Notes under the pieces: model-generated
Told to the model about the DNA's origin: nothing
The model's input: the letters and a program-made list of their open reading frames with translations, nothing else
Databases searched by the model: none
Shown: in pieces, positions 1 through 8,312 of the stretch
How positions within the stretch are numbered: the stretch's first letter is position 1
Layout: each line of letters starts with the position of its first letter
IMG/VR virus record: IMGVR_UViG_3300033993_002103
Location: 1 to 31,106 of that record
DNA: 31,106 bases
DNA from: a virus
Strand: one strand, 5' to 3'
Translations under genes and position numbers: made by a program

Positions 1-1840
1 TCCCGATCTGCGTGTCAACGTCCACACCCTCAAGCTGCCACTCATACCCGATGGTGTTGCTCGACATCTCGATCACCAGCGCCCGCGAGCGGATCTGGTG
101 GACGATTGGAGCGGCGTAGGGGTTGATCGTCCGCGAGAACAACTGCTCTCGCCGGCTCAGGTCGTACGCGCCCTCGACCGTCGCTCCACCGAACACCCTC
201 AGCAGCACCGGATCGGACAGGTCCGACAACTCGGCGCGGATGTAGGTCAGGATCGTGTCGCCGATGACGCTCTCGTCGTTGACCACCGCAAGGGGCATCC
301 GCGTCGAGATGGCCACGCCGTCGTCGCTTCCGACTTCTGTGAACTTCCACAGATACCCCGTCTTGCCGCCCATGACGACGTATCCGCGCCAGTTGGCGGC
401 GCACGTCGGCCCAACGGCATCGGGGTAGGTCTCGGGGAAGAATCCGCCCGCGCCCGGCTCCCAACCGCCGATCCGCTCGTCGTACCAGAAGTGAACCGAG
501 CCAGAGGACTCGCGCAGGGTCAGGAAGACGTGCGTCCCCTGCCGCTGCGGGTCGCGCACCACCGTAACGGCGTAGTTGGTCCGGTCGCCGCGGTCGAACT
601 GGATCAGATCGGTCAAAACCGGCCCAGAGATGGGCGTCGGGGCGCGGCCGTCGCTGGCAACTAGGAGCAGCCCGGAATCGGGCGAGTGGACGACGTTGAC
701 GCCGCCGATGCTGGTCGAGGTGGCGTTGAGGCCCGAGACGCCAGTGGACTGCGAGGCCGTGACGCGCTCGGGGAAGCCGTCGATGGGGTCGCCGATAAGG
801 AGCTCGATGGACCGCGTGCAGCCAATCAGGAGCACGTTGTCCGTCACGGTCTGAAGGCTCAGGATCTCGTAGGACGTGCCGGGCTTGCGGTCGATGCCGA
901 TGGCGAACGCGCGGCCCTCTGCTGGCTCTGCGATCCAGAACTGCTGCGGGTCGCCGATGGCGCTGGCGTAGATGGCGTATGGCGCGTCGTCCATGCCGCC
1001 CATGTAGATGCGGCCCTTGTGTGCGGCGACGGTCTTGGCCTTGGTCGTGCCGGGCTTGCGGGCATTTCCGCCGGCATCCTCGGCGCCGGGAAGTGCCCCG
1101 TGCGTCAAGATGTCCCAGTTGGTGCCAACGTCGTCCGGCCCCCAGGCCGTGACTTTGTTGGCGACCACGTTGATCTTGCGGGCGTTGGTCCCGTCCACTC
1201 CCCAGACGGTCCCGTTGAGAACCGCGAGCGAGACATCGGACGACGGGGAGAAGGCACCCACGCCACCATCCTCGATGAGCGAGATGGTGTTTTCGTCGAT
1301 GGCCCGGTAGACGTTGCCGTTGCAGACTGCGATGAGGACTTCGGAGACTTCGGAGATGACCGCCCGGAGCTCGATGACGCCAGCGGAAAGGACCGTGGCA
1401 CCGCCGATAGAAGAAACCACCCCCCAGTTGGCAAACTGGGAGTAGGTAGGCTCAGTGGTGTTCGTGATCGCCGCGCTGGTCGTTGCGTACCCGGTGGCGA
1501 TGACGTAGGCCGTGATCGTGGTGGAGATGATGTCGATCTGAAGCCTGAACGGGATGCCCGCGGGAACTCCGTGCGTGGTCGATACGAGCGGAGAAGCCTC
1601 GACCCCGAGCGTGACGCGGCGGATGGTGATCTTGGTCGAGTCGGCGGGGTCAATGCCGACGCGAAAGCCAGTCCGCCCGTCCTGAGTTGTCGGGACCATG
1701 ATGCCGATGCAATGCGCAACGGTTGCGCCGTCGTAGAAGAGGCGCGCAGTCGCCGGGACGCCGGAAGATGCCTTCCAGAAATCCCGGTCTGTGCCGGCGT
1801 GGGTGAGCACGCCCGAAGTTGTGTCCCGCGTCCAAGCCAA
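1..1840 (-). CDS. Tail nozzle / tail tubular protein B-like protein (3' end outside the window)
   Basis: This frame is open from the left edge to 1840, giving about 613 residues with no stop reached. The protein is beta-rich, with propeller-like repeats such as VCNGNVYRAIDENTISL, AVLNGTVWGVDG and VAAHKGRIYMGG. The segment IYMGGMDDAPYAIYASAIGD resembles the 'GRLYIAG-tvyYSa-GDP' pattern of podovirus nozzle proteins (T7 gp12 / P22 gp10 type), which extend the tail tube below the adaptor. That assignment is by pattern only. No ATG fits the N-terminus. The chosen start is TTG at 1840, preceded by GAAGGG 8-13 nt upstream. It lies 15 nt after the TAA of the lipoprotein gene and in the same frame. 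It is the last virion-type gene visible on the minus strand. Alternatives are another propeller-type virion protein, or an internal GTG start. Confidence 0.6.
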   Translation of the reverse strand, partial: MAWTRDTTSGVLTHAGTDRDFWKASSGVPATARLFYDGATVAHCIGIMVPTTQDGRTGFRVGIDPADSTKITIRRVTLGVEASPLVSTTHGVPAGIPFRLQIDIISTTITAYVIATGYATTSAAITNTTEPTYSQFANWGVVSSIGGATVLSAGVIELRAVISEVSEVLIAVCNGNVYRAIDENTISLIEDGGVGAFSPSSDVSLAVLNGTVWGVDGTNARKINVVANKVTAWGPDDVGTNWDILTHGALPGAEDAGGNARKPGTTKAKTVAAHKGRIYMGGMDDAPYAIYASAIGDPQQFWIAEPAEGRAFAIGIDRKPGTSYEILSLQTVTDNVLLIGCTRSIELLIGDPIDGFPERVTASQSTGVSGLNATSTSIGGVNVVHSPDSGLLLVASDGRAPTPISGPVLTDLIQFDRGDRTNYAVTVVRDPQRQGTHVFLTLRESSGSVHFWYDERIGGWEPGAGGFFPETYPDAVGPTCAANWRGYVVMGGKTGYLWKFTEVGSDDGVAISTRMPLAVVNDESVIGDTILTYIRAELSDLSDPVLLRVFGGATVEGAYDLSRREQLFSRTINPYAAPIVHQIRSRALVIEMSSNTIGYEWQLEGVDVDTQIG

Positions 1841-1855
1841 GTATCGGCCCTTCGG

Positions 1856-2554
1856 TTAGGTGATGCTGTTGGCGTTGATGACCTGACGAGCCTTGGGAGT
1901 CAGAGCCTCCTCGATCTTGGGCCATGCCGTGTTCAAAGTGCCGTTGACGATGCTGTCCTGCGTGCTCACGCGATCAAGAGCGACCGCCACCGAGCGGAGA
2001 TCCTTGTTCCGCTGGCCGCGCTCGTAGACACCCCACGCGATGCCGATGAGTGTGCCTCCGAGCATCCCCCAAGGGCCGAGCGTCGCACCGATGCCAGCCG
2101 CGGCAGCGCCCACGTCCACCGACCCATCGGGCCGCATGGAAGTCTCAAGCACCGCCTTCGCCGACGCGAGCGCGTCCTGCAACTGCTTCACGGATTCCTG
2201 CACCTGGTTGCTCTTGCCCGCCAAAGCCGCCGCCGCACGCTCGGCATCCGCCGCGGCAGCCGCCGCACGCTGGGCCGCAAGGGTCTCTTCTGCCGTCTGC
2301 GCACGGGCCAGAGCGTCGGCAGCACGGGCCGCATCCGCCTTCGCATCCGCGAGAGCACGATCCGCTGCCGCGCGGGAGTCGGCCAACTGCTGCTCAAGAG
2401 CGACAAGCCGGACTTCCGCGTCCGAGATGCCGCGATTGAGATCCGCGGCGCCAGTACCCCCAAAGGTATCGCAGCCGGTCAAGGTCAAGCAGATGGCCAC
2501 AAAGAGCATGGCCGTGGTGAGAAGAAAGAGGCTTCGGGTCGTGTTCGAGAACAT
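1856..2554 (-). CDS. Phage lipoprotein with signal peptide, coiled coil and glycine-rich C-terminus (spanin- or lysis-associated candidate)
   Basis: The 232-aa product begins MFSNTTRS, then a hydrophobic segment (LFLLTTAMLFVAICLTL) ending in the lipobox LTGC, so a signal-peptidase-II lipoprotein is expected. A long Ala-rich heptad region follows (VRLVALEQQLADSRAAADRAL and on, about residues 45-130), probably coiled coil. Then comes a Gly-rich hydrophobic stretch (AAAAGIGATLGPWGMLGGTL) that could insert in or contact a membrane. The start at 2554 has AGGAG six nt upstream. A second in-frame ATG at 2635, which has AGGGG upstream and overlaps the stop of the membrane-protein gene, would add 27 hydrophilic residues before the signal peptide. 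Position next to a one-TM protein suggests an envelope or lysis role, but no endolysin is visible to confirm it. Confidence 0.7.
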   Translation of the reverse strand: MFSNTTRSLFLLTTAMLFVAICLTLTGCDTFGGTGAADLNRGISDAEVRLVALEQQLADSRAAADRALADAKADAARAADALARAQTAEETLAAQRAAAAAADAERAAAALAGKSNQVQESVKQLQDALASAKAVLETSMRPDGSVDVGAAAAGIGATLGPWGMLGGTLIGIAWGVYERGQRNKDLRSVAVALDRVSTQDSIVNGTLNTAWPKIEEALTPKARQVINANSIT

Positions 2555-2631
2555 TCGAGACTCCTGAGAGTGTGTGTGCCGGTCGTACTCGCGCTGTGCC
2601 GCGGACTGGAGCCGGGGGTCGTCTTCTTGGT

Positions 2632-2955
2632 TCATTCGCGGTCCCCTTTGATACTGGAAAGAAGCCGCTCAATACGCGCGTGCTGGTCGTCGGCCCGCTG
2701 GAGCGAGGTAGCAAGGTTGGCGCTCATCCGCTCTTGGCCCTCGGTCGTGGCCTTGATGTTGCCGGTGGCGTTGCTGAGGTTGTCGCTGATCTTGATGACC
2801 ATCGCGAGCGATGGCATCCCAACTTTGACCCACGCGACGATCAACAGCGTCACAATGACAATGACCGCCACCAGCCCAAAGGCGTAAGGGCCGTAATGAT
2901 TCGCAAGGCTTTCGGTCGCCTTTCCAGCCGTCTCGATTTGTGCAAGTGTGGTCAT
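2632..2955 (-). CDS. Small single-TM protein with C-terminal coiled coil (holin-like or spanin-like candidate)
   Basis: 107 aa, starting MTTLAQIE at the ATG at 2955. Residues about 23-46 (PYAFGLVAVIVIVTLLIVAW and on) form one clear transmembrane helix. The rest (KISDNLSNATGNIKATTEGQ to the end) is hydrophilic and helix-forming, with probable heptads. The gene sits directly after the tailspike gene and overlaps the upstream start of the lipoprotein frame (ATGA at 2632-2635), so the two are probably translated together. A one-TM protein beside a lipoprotein is a layout seen for lysis functions (class III holin or spanin pair) and for small virion-associated membrane proteins. Nothing decides between these. 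Upstream in-frame codons to 3006 lie inside the tailspike gene and were not used. Confidence 0.65.
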   Translation of the reverse strand: MTTLAQIETAGKATESLANHYGPYAFGLVAVIVIVTLLIVAWVKVGMPSLAMVIKISDNLSNATGNIKATTEGQERMSANLATSLQRADDQHARIERLLSSIKGDRE

Positions 2956-2959
2956 GGTT

Positions 2960-5332
2960 TTACTCGTAGGTGATCGTGATCTTGATGAGGCCAGCCGTAG
3001 CTCCACCGGGAGTTCCGCCGGTGGTGTTCAGGCGAACGACAAGTGCGGGCCAGCCAGCCGTCTCTGCAAAGAAGGCGTTGGCAGCTGATGGGGTCGCGTA
3101 GGTCCCGCCTAGGGCGAAGGCGTTGAGGGCCGACACAAATCGCGTCTCGGCCCCGGTGATGCCTACGTCCACGGTGGCGGCCGAGATGCTGCCGCCGGAG
3201 ATTGCTGTCACGATCTCGACGCGCGCACCCACGACGCTGGCTGCTCGTGGCAGGCGATAGCCCGCATATCGGGCCAGCGTTCCGGTTCCGAGCGTCAGCG
3301 TTTCGGTGGCCCCGCCTCCAACAAAGTCCGCCTCGCTCACGGTAAAGGTCAGCGTGTTGGCGGGCTGCATCGACGGGGCGGCGTTGGAGTCGCCGGCGGC
3401 ACCTCGGGCCAGCTCGCCCGATGCGGTGTCACGGATGAGGCTGTCGTAGGTCACGTCGGCCTGTCCGCGAACGGCCATCTCACCGATTGTGCCCAGCACT
3501 CGAATCTGGTTGACGTGGATGCGGGATCGAAGGTTCGCGGTGGTGATTGGGCCGGTGATCGCTGCGGCCCCGTTGACCATCTCCAGAGAGTCGATGAGAC
3601 CGCGACTGATCTGGGCTTCGTTGCCGTTGTTGAGGGAGACGCCGCGAAGCAGCGAGCCAGAAGCGATTGCCTCCATGCGGATATTGCCCGCGGTGAAGTC
3701 GTCGATCCGCGTGATGATGCTATCGGTGCCGCCGCCGATGTTGATAAGCGTGACGCTGCCGCCGGTTTGCGCCGAGACTACATCCCACGAACCTGCTCGC
3801 AACACGCGGGCGGAAGCGGTGAACGTGAAGAGGCTGTGATTGACGGTGCCGCTGGGCCGTGCCCGCCAGGTCGCACGCGAGGCGTCGAACAGGCTCATCA
3901 CGGTGCGGGGCGACGTGTTGTTGTAAAGCAGAGCAGAGACGTTTGAGCCCGGAGCCAGTTCCATCACGCCGTCGAGCGTGAGTTCGCGGAGGCCAATGGC
4001 GCGAGACTGGATGAGGGCGTAGCCGCTGGTAGGCACGACGATACTGGCGTTGCGGATTACGATGCGGCGGTGGACAGCCTGAGTCAGCTTGACGGTCGCG
4101 TCTCCAGTGTCGTCAAGGCCAATGCCCATTCCTGAGTTGTTGGGCTTGACGCTTCCGGTGACGCCATCAATCAGGATGTCCGAGACTTCCTCGCTGGTGT
4201 AGGCCCCGTTCAAAATGCTAATGGAGGCGTCGGTGGTGGCCTTGGCCATCACGCCCACCTCGACCGAGTTGGCGTCGATCTTGCGGATGATGGGGAGGGC
4301 GAGGGGCTGCGCCGCGGTGACGTCATCACCGGAGAATGCACCGCCAGTACCAGGCTGCTTGATCGTGCCCCCGACGACCTGAAGGAAGTCGCCGTCCTGC
4401 CAGGTGTAGAGGTCGAAAAGGTTGGTCTTTCTGATGATGCGGGTGGGGGCCGCCGCTGTGCCGACGTCCCATGTCACGCCTGTTACGGTAGCCAAGGGAG
4501 CCTCGGTCGAAGTGAGGTCGTTGACACGGACGGTGGGCATGAAGCGACCGGTGAGACGAATCAGCTCCGCTGAGTTGCTCATGTGAACGCGGGTGATGTG
4601 GAAGAAGCGAACCGAGCCGTTGGTGAAGCTGACGGTGGTGACGCCGTTGTTGTACGACTCGTAGGCACCGTAGTCGCGGTTCATCAGGGCGACCGGGTTG
4701 TCGTCACACGCCCCCCAGACGTTGTCGATGCGGACGCGCTCGCAGGCACCGGAGAAGTGGACGCCGTCGCTAGAAACCGCGCCGATGCCGTACTCCGTGA
4801 CGTTGCCTACGAAGCCGACGTTGCGGATGTCCACGTCGTACGCGCGGTTGAAGTAAACGCAGTACTTGCCGTCACGCTGGCTAAAGAGCGGCCCCGCGGT
4901 GTCGCGGAAGACGATGTCGTTGATTGTGAACCGCTGGACGTGCCAAAAGACGCAGGTATGGCCGTCGTCGTTGGTGGCAATGCCATCGGCTACGCGGCCG
5001 ATCGAGCCGCCGCCATCGATCAGAACGTCCGTAGTCTGGCTCGTGCCGATCGTCTGGAAGAGCTGGACACCGGGAGCTGCGCTGTGGCGCCAGAGGCGGA
5101 CGCCGGGCGGAACGTGGAGGTGCGTGCCGGTGCGGAGCGTGATGCGGCCCGAGAAGTAGTAGTCGCCGGGCTTGCTGAAGGTGACGGGGGCGCCGGTGTC
5201 GATGGCGGCCTGGAGCACGACGCTGGCCGCTTGTGCCGCGGCAAGAGATGGCTCGGCCGCCACAGGTGGGAGCCGTGCTGAAACGTCGATGGCCGCGAGC
5301 GCCGAACTGCCGAGCCGTGCTAGAGCTTCCAT
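2960..5332 (-). CDS. Tailspike / receptor-binding protein with right-handed beta-helix
   Basis: 790 aa. The N-terminal 60 residues are Ala-rich (MEALARLGSSALAAIDVSAR). They are followed by a pectate-lyase-like beta-helix region: VTFSKPGDYYFSGRITLRTG, HLHVPPGVRLWR, DVLIDGGGSIGRV, FTINDIVFRDTAG, DVDIRNVGFVGNV, RVRIDNVWGAC and SDILIDGVTGSVK. These short beta-strand rungs with [ILV]D/N-x-[ILV] turns are typical of phage tailspikes that bind and often depolymerise surface polysaccharide. The C-terminal 120 residues (TLTFTVSEADFVGGGATETL to LIKITITYE) look like a separate beta domain, perhaps for trimerisation. No catalytic residues can be assigned by eye. It lies between the 200-aa virion gene and the membrane protein. 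The ribosome-binding site is weak (GAGAAG). Confidence 0.8.
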   Translation of the reverse strand: MEALARLGSSALAAIDVSARLPPVAAEPSLAAAQAASVVLQAAIDTGAPVTFSKPGDYYFSGRITLRTGTHLHVPPGVRLWRHSAAPGVQLFQTIGTSQTTDVLIDGGGSIGRVADGIATNDDGHTCVFWHVQRFTINDIVFRDTAGPLFSQRDGKYCVYFNRAYDVDIRNVGFVGNVTEYGIGAVSSDGVHFSGACERVRIDNVWGACDDNPVALMNRDYGAYESYNNGVTTVSFTNGSVRFFHITRVHMSNSAELIRLTGRFMPTVRVNDLTSTEAPLATVTGVTWDVGTAAAPTRIIRKTNLFDLYTWQDGDFLQVVGGTIKQPGTGGAFSGDDVTAAQPLALPIIRKIDANSVEVGVMAKATTDASISILNGAYTSEEVSDILIDGVTGSVKPNNSGMGIGLDDTGDATVKLTQAVHRRIVIRNASIVVPTSGYALIQSRAIGLRELTLDGVMELAPGSNVSALLYNNTSPRTVMSLFDASRATWRARPSGTVNHSLFTFTASARVLRAGSWDVVSAQTGGSVTLINIGGGTDSIITRIDDFTAGNIRMEAIASGSLLRGVSLNNGNEAQISRGLIDSLEMVNGAAAITGPITTANLRSRIHVNQIRVLGTIGEMAVRGQADVTYDSLIRDTASGELARGAAGDSNAAPSMQPANTLTFTVSEADFVGGGATETLTLGTGTLARYAGYRLPRAASVVGARVEIVTAISGGSISAATVDVGITGAETRFVSALNAFALGGTYATPSAANAFFAETAGWPALVVRLNTTGGTPGGATAGLIKITITYE

Positions 5333-5365
5333 GTGTGCTTCTCGTTTTGGTGTGCCGTGCTGAGA

Positions 5366-5968
5366 TCAGAACGCGAACGAACCGACGCGGACGCCGACCA
5401 TCGTGCCGACATTCAGCGCAATCGCCATGTGGCGAGCGCCGCGGTGGTCAATCTCAAGGGTGCCCTTTACTCCGGCGACGTTGCCTTGCAGCCTGTACCG
5501 AAGGCTCTCGATCCATGCCGTAGTTACGGCAATGGAGTCGGCGTAGGCCGTCTGCGCCCCACCGTTGGGGCTGTCGGCCGCAGCAAGGATCGGCGGCGTG
5601 GCGCTGGTTCCGATGGTGATGTCGAGCGCGGGCTCGACCTCATACTCGAAGCGGTCGGGCGGATACTCGGGCGTCATTGCCTCGCGCACCAGCCAGATCC
5701 GCGCCGTCGCCGACTTGCTCGCAATGTCCGACCCGTGCCGGCACAGGAAACGAAGGGCCGTCACGTTGTATTCGCGCAGGTCCAGCCAGATCAGGGCGCC
5801 CGCCGTGTTGGTAACGTCGGTGGTCGGCTGCGTGAAGCGGGCCGACAAGCCCGATGCGGCGACCGCGGGAAGCGTCTGGGCACACACCGATTCCTTCTGC
5901 CACATCAAGACCGTTTGTGGCGTCCCAGAAGGACATGCGGCCGAGGTTTTGATTGCTCCAATAGGCAT
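5366..5968 (-). CDS. Virion-associated protein of unknown function (200 aa)
   Basis: 200 aa starting MPIGAIKTSAACPSG at the ATG at 5968, with AAGGAG at a good distance upstream. The frame stays open to 6568, but that part overlaps the preceding gene and is a shadow. The sequence is mixed beta (IWLDLREYNVTALRFLCRHG, TARIWLVREAMTPEYPP, YRLQGNVAGVKGTLEIDHRG), with no motif I recognise. Its place between the 541-aa propeller-like protein and the tailspike suggests a tail-tip or tailspike-connecting component. Spacing to both neighbours is short, consistent with one late operon. Confidence 0.65.
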   Translation of the reverse strand: MPIGAIKTSAACPSGTPQTVLMWQKESVCAQTLPAVAASGLSARFTQPTTDVTNTAGALIWLDLREYNVTALRFLCRHGSDIASKSATARIWLVREAMTPEYPPDRFEYEVEPALDITIGTSATPPILAAADSPNGGAQTAYADSIAVTTAWIESLRYRLQGNVAGVKGTLEIDHRGARHMAIALNVGTMVGVRVGSFAF

Positions 5969-5982
5969 GGCCGAATCTCCTT

Positions 5983-7608
5983 CTAGCTGACGTATCCAGT
6001 GACGAAGGCCGTGTCGCCGCTGGAGTTGCACGCCACCCCAAAGCAGTCCACCGCTTCGCCAAGGTCGAAACCTTCCTCGATGAGTCCTGTTGCCGGGTCG
6101 ATGAACCAGATTAGGGCGTTGTTTCCGCTCGCCCCGAGCCAAGTGCTGTTCCGCTTCCCGCCGACGACGAGAAGGCCCGTGCCCGCGTTGTAAGCGATGG
6201 CGTGCTGGTTGAGCACCGGGCCCACGTTGGTCTGCCAGATCGGAGCGCCGTCGCTCCCTCGCAGCTTGTGGATGGCGTAGTCCGACTGGTTCTTCCTGCC
6301 GCCCACGTAGATGTCCCCGCTCGGATCGACCGCAATCGCGTCCGCCGTCGGATGCGGGTCGGTCGGGCTGTTGTCCGCGTTGGCCGGCGTCGGGATGTCG
6401 TTGTAGTACGTGCCCCACGAGCCGCTGTACGAGTCGGTCCTGCTGGTGAAGTCCGTCTCCCACGCGAGGGCTGCGGTCGTCGTGCCGGCGCTGATCTTTG
6501 CCACCGCACGGGCCGCCACGCTCGAATCGGGTGCAAACGTGCTGTTCGGCCCCCACCCCTTGTTGCAAGTCGCAAGGAAGAGGCTGGAGTCCGAGCCCGC
6601 GGCGATGCTGTTGACGTACTTGCCCCGCGGCTGGCTGGCAATGTGCTCAGAGAGCCGGAAGTAGGTGTGATCCTCGTAGTAGGTGTAGGCGTTGGTCTTC
6701 TTCGCCCCATACTGGAGGAGGGCGAGCATGGTGTCGTTGACCGCCGTGAGCGTTGAATCCACGTCAAAGAGCATGACGCCAGCGCGGAAGTGGCTTCCCT
6801 CGCCGTTGCCGTTGCCCGTGTCCGCGATCATCGTCGTGACCGGCCCCGTGACCACGTTGGAGCCACGGAAGGCCACCGCGAGGCGTCCATCGGGCCTGAC
6901 AATCGCCCGCATAACCTCTTCCGCCCACCCCGAGAGGTTGAACCGCTTGAGATACACCCCGTCGGAAGTGCGGAGCACGAAGACCCACGGGCCCGCGGCG
7001 ACGAACGTGAACACGTCCCCCACCGCGACCGAGTTGGCGTAGATGTCAAACGAGCCCAGTGCGCCGCCCGGATCTTGGTCAACCAGGTCGGTTGTCCAAA
7101 GGGCGGTCTGGAACGTCGCCGAGGTCGGATCGAAGTCGATCATCCGCACGCGGCTTCCAATCCTGCCCGAAATGGGGACAATGGAGACGAACGCGCACCG
7201 CTTCAGGGTCGGGTGCCAGTCCAGCGAGAAGCCGCCGTAGAGCGTCCCCGCACCAAAGTTGCCCCGGATGCCGCGCTGAGAGTCGAGCACCCAAAGGCTG
7301 CCCGTGATGGGGCCAGCCTCGACACTCACGCCAGCGCCAAGGGCGTTGGACGTGCCCGCCTCATACCCAGAAACGCCGCTCGCGCGACCGACCACGGCAA
7401 GGGCTTGGACCTTTGCACCTTGGCCAAGCTGTGTCTGGAACGCCTTGGAGAGCGACGGGCGCGGACCGAACCGAGGCCGGTTCACTGGGTCCGAGCCGAA
7501 AACGCGGACATTCCGAAGGTTCTCCTGTGGGGAGAACATCTCCGGCGTGTCCAGCGTCGTCGTGTTGTTGGCCGCACCCCGGAGGGGCGGTGCCAATCTC
7601 CGAGGCAT
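5983..7608 (-). CDS. Propeller-like structural protein of the tail region (541 aa)
   Basis: 541 aa, ATG at 7608 with AAGGA upstream. It contains repeated short beta units typical of WD/PQQ-like propellers: DAIAVDPSGDIYVGG, HAIAYNAGTGLLVVGGKRN, GVACNSSGDTAFVTGYV, SIAAGSDSSLFLATCNKG and SVAVGDVFTFVAAG. Such propellers occur in phage tail and host-recognition proteins as binding scaffolds; catalytic function is not implied. The N-terminus (MPRRLAPPLRGAANNTTTL, then PEMFSPQENLRNVRVFG) is extended and lacks a signal peptide. It follows the 223-aa virion protein by 18 nt and precedes the 200-aa protein by 14 nt. Function is inferred from fold and position only. Confidence 0.65.
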   Translation of the reverse strand: MPRRLAPPLRGAANNTTTLDTPEMFSPQENLRNVRVFGSDPVNRPRFGPRPSLSKAFQTQLGQGAKVQALAVVGRASGVSGYEAGTSNALGAGVSVEAGPITGSLWVLDSQRGIRGNFGAGTLYGGFSLDWHPTLKRCAFVSIVPISGRIGSRVRMIDFDPTSATFQTALWTTDLVDQDPGGALGSFDIYANSVAVGDVFTFVAAGPWVFVLRTSDGVYLKRFNLSGWAEEVMRAIVRPDGRLAVAFRGSNVVTGPVTTMIADTGNGNGEGSHFRAGVMLFDVDSTLTAVNDTMLALLQYGAKKTNAYTYYEDHTYFRLSEHIASQPRGKYVNSIAAGSDSSLFLATCNKGWGPNSTFAPDSSVAARAVAKISAGTTTAALAWETDFTSRTDSYSGSWGTYYNDIPTPANADNSPTDPHPTADAIAVDPSGDIYVGGRKNQSDYAIHKLRGSDGAPIWQTNVGPVLNQHAIAYNAGTGLLVVGGKRNSTWLGASGNNALIWFIDPATGLIEEGFDLGEAVDCFGVACNSSGDTAFVTGYVS

Positions 7609-7626
7609 GGCGATTTCCTTCCGGGT

Positions 7627-8298
7627 TTACGCGCGCATCGCGGGCGTGCGGAGCGTGGCGTGACGGAGGTACTTGATCTTCGTGGCGATCATCTGGATCT
7701 CAAGAGCGGTGCCGACCGCCTCGTTGGGGTAAAGCTGGATGGCGACGCTCTCAGAGCCGTCGAGGGCCGCAAGCTGGGCGGCGGTCATGGCGCCAGTGAT
7801 GTCGAAGTCGCGCCAGACAAACCCCTCCTCGTCAGCCTCGGCAAAGTCGGCCGCGCCAATCACGACCGAGACGGGCGTGCCAAGGGTCGCAAGGGCCGTT
7901 GCCCCGTCCTTGTGCCAGAATGCCTGACAGGTCAGGGCAAGGTCGGCGTTGGGAGATGCCGATCCGGAGGTATCGCGGAGACGGCACTTGACGCGGAGGA
8001 TCAGCTTAGGGTTGGCGTTGCGACCATTGCCGCCGTTGCGCTGGATGGCAAACTGGTTCGGGAGGCAGGTGTCGAGGCGGATGATGTCGGTGGCATCGGC
8101 GGTTGCGTTCCACGCGAGCGACATGAGGCTTGTGGCCGCAGCAGCAACGCCAACGATGCCGGCGCCGGTCGCAACCGGGATCAGGCCCGTGTTGAGACGC
8201 CACGCGCTGAGCGGAATGGGAAGCTCCTCGAAGTACGCGCCGTCGTCGGAAACGCTCTGGTCGATGACCGTGTTGATCGTGAGTGGGGATGCGCCCAT
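7627..8298 (-). CDS. Beta-rich virion protein of unknown function (223 aa)
   Basis: 223 aa from the ATG at 8298, with AGGAG upstream. The sequence (ELPIPLSAWRLNTGLIPVAT, FAIQRNGGNGRNANPKLILR, SESVAIQLYPNEAVGTALEI, QMIATKIKYLRHATLR) predicts a compact beta sandwich. An internal segment, GFVWRDFDITGAMTAAQLAA, reads like a jelly-roll strand pair. No named family recognised. The neighbours are the tail adaptor gene upstream and the propeller-like gene downstream, so a tail or fibre-attachment role is the simplest reading. Confidence 0.6.
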   Translation of the reverse strand: MGASPLTINTVIDQSVSDDGAYFEELPIPLSAWRLNTGLIPVATGAGIVGVAAAATSLMSLAWNATADATDIIRLDTCLPNQFAIQRNGGNGRNANPKLILRVKCRLRDTSGSASPNADLALTCQAFWHKDGATALATLGTPVSVVIGAADFAEADEEGFVWRDFDITGAMTAAQLAALDGSESVAIQLYPNEAVGTALEIQMIATKIKYLRHATLRTPAMRA

Positions 8299-8312
8299 GA
8301 CAATGCTCCTGT

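Noticed and set aside
686-2887. 733-aa plus-strand open frame opposite the nozzle and lipoprotein genes
   Set aside because: It is antisense to two better-supported minus-strand genes and has Arg/Asp-rich high-GC shadow composition; the minus-strand reading gives coherent beta-repeat and lipoprotein sequences.
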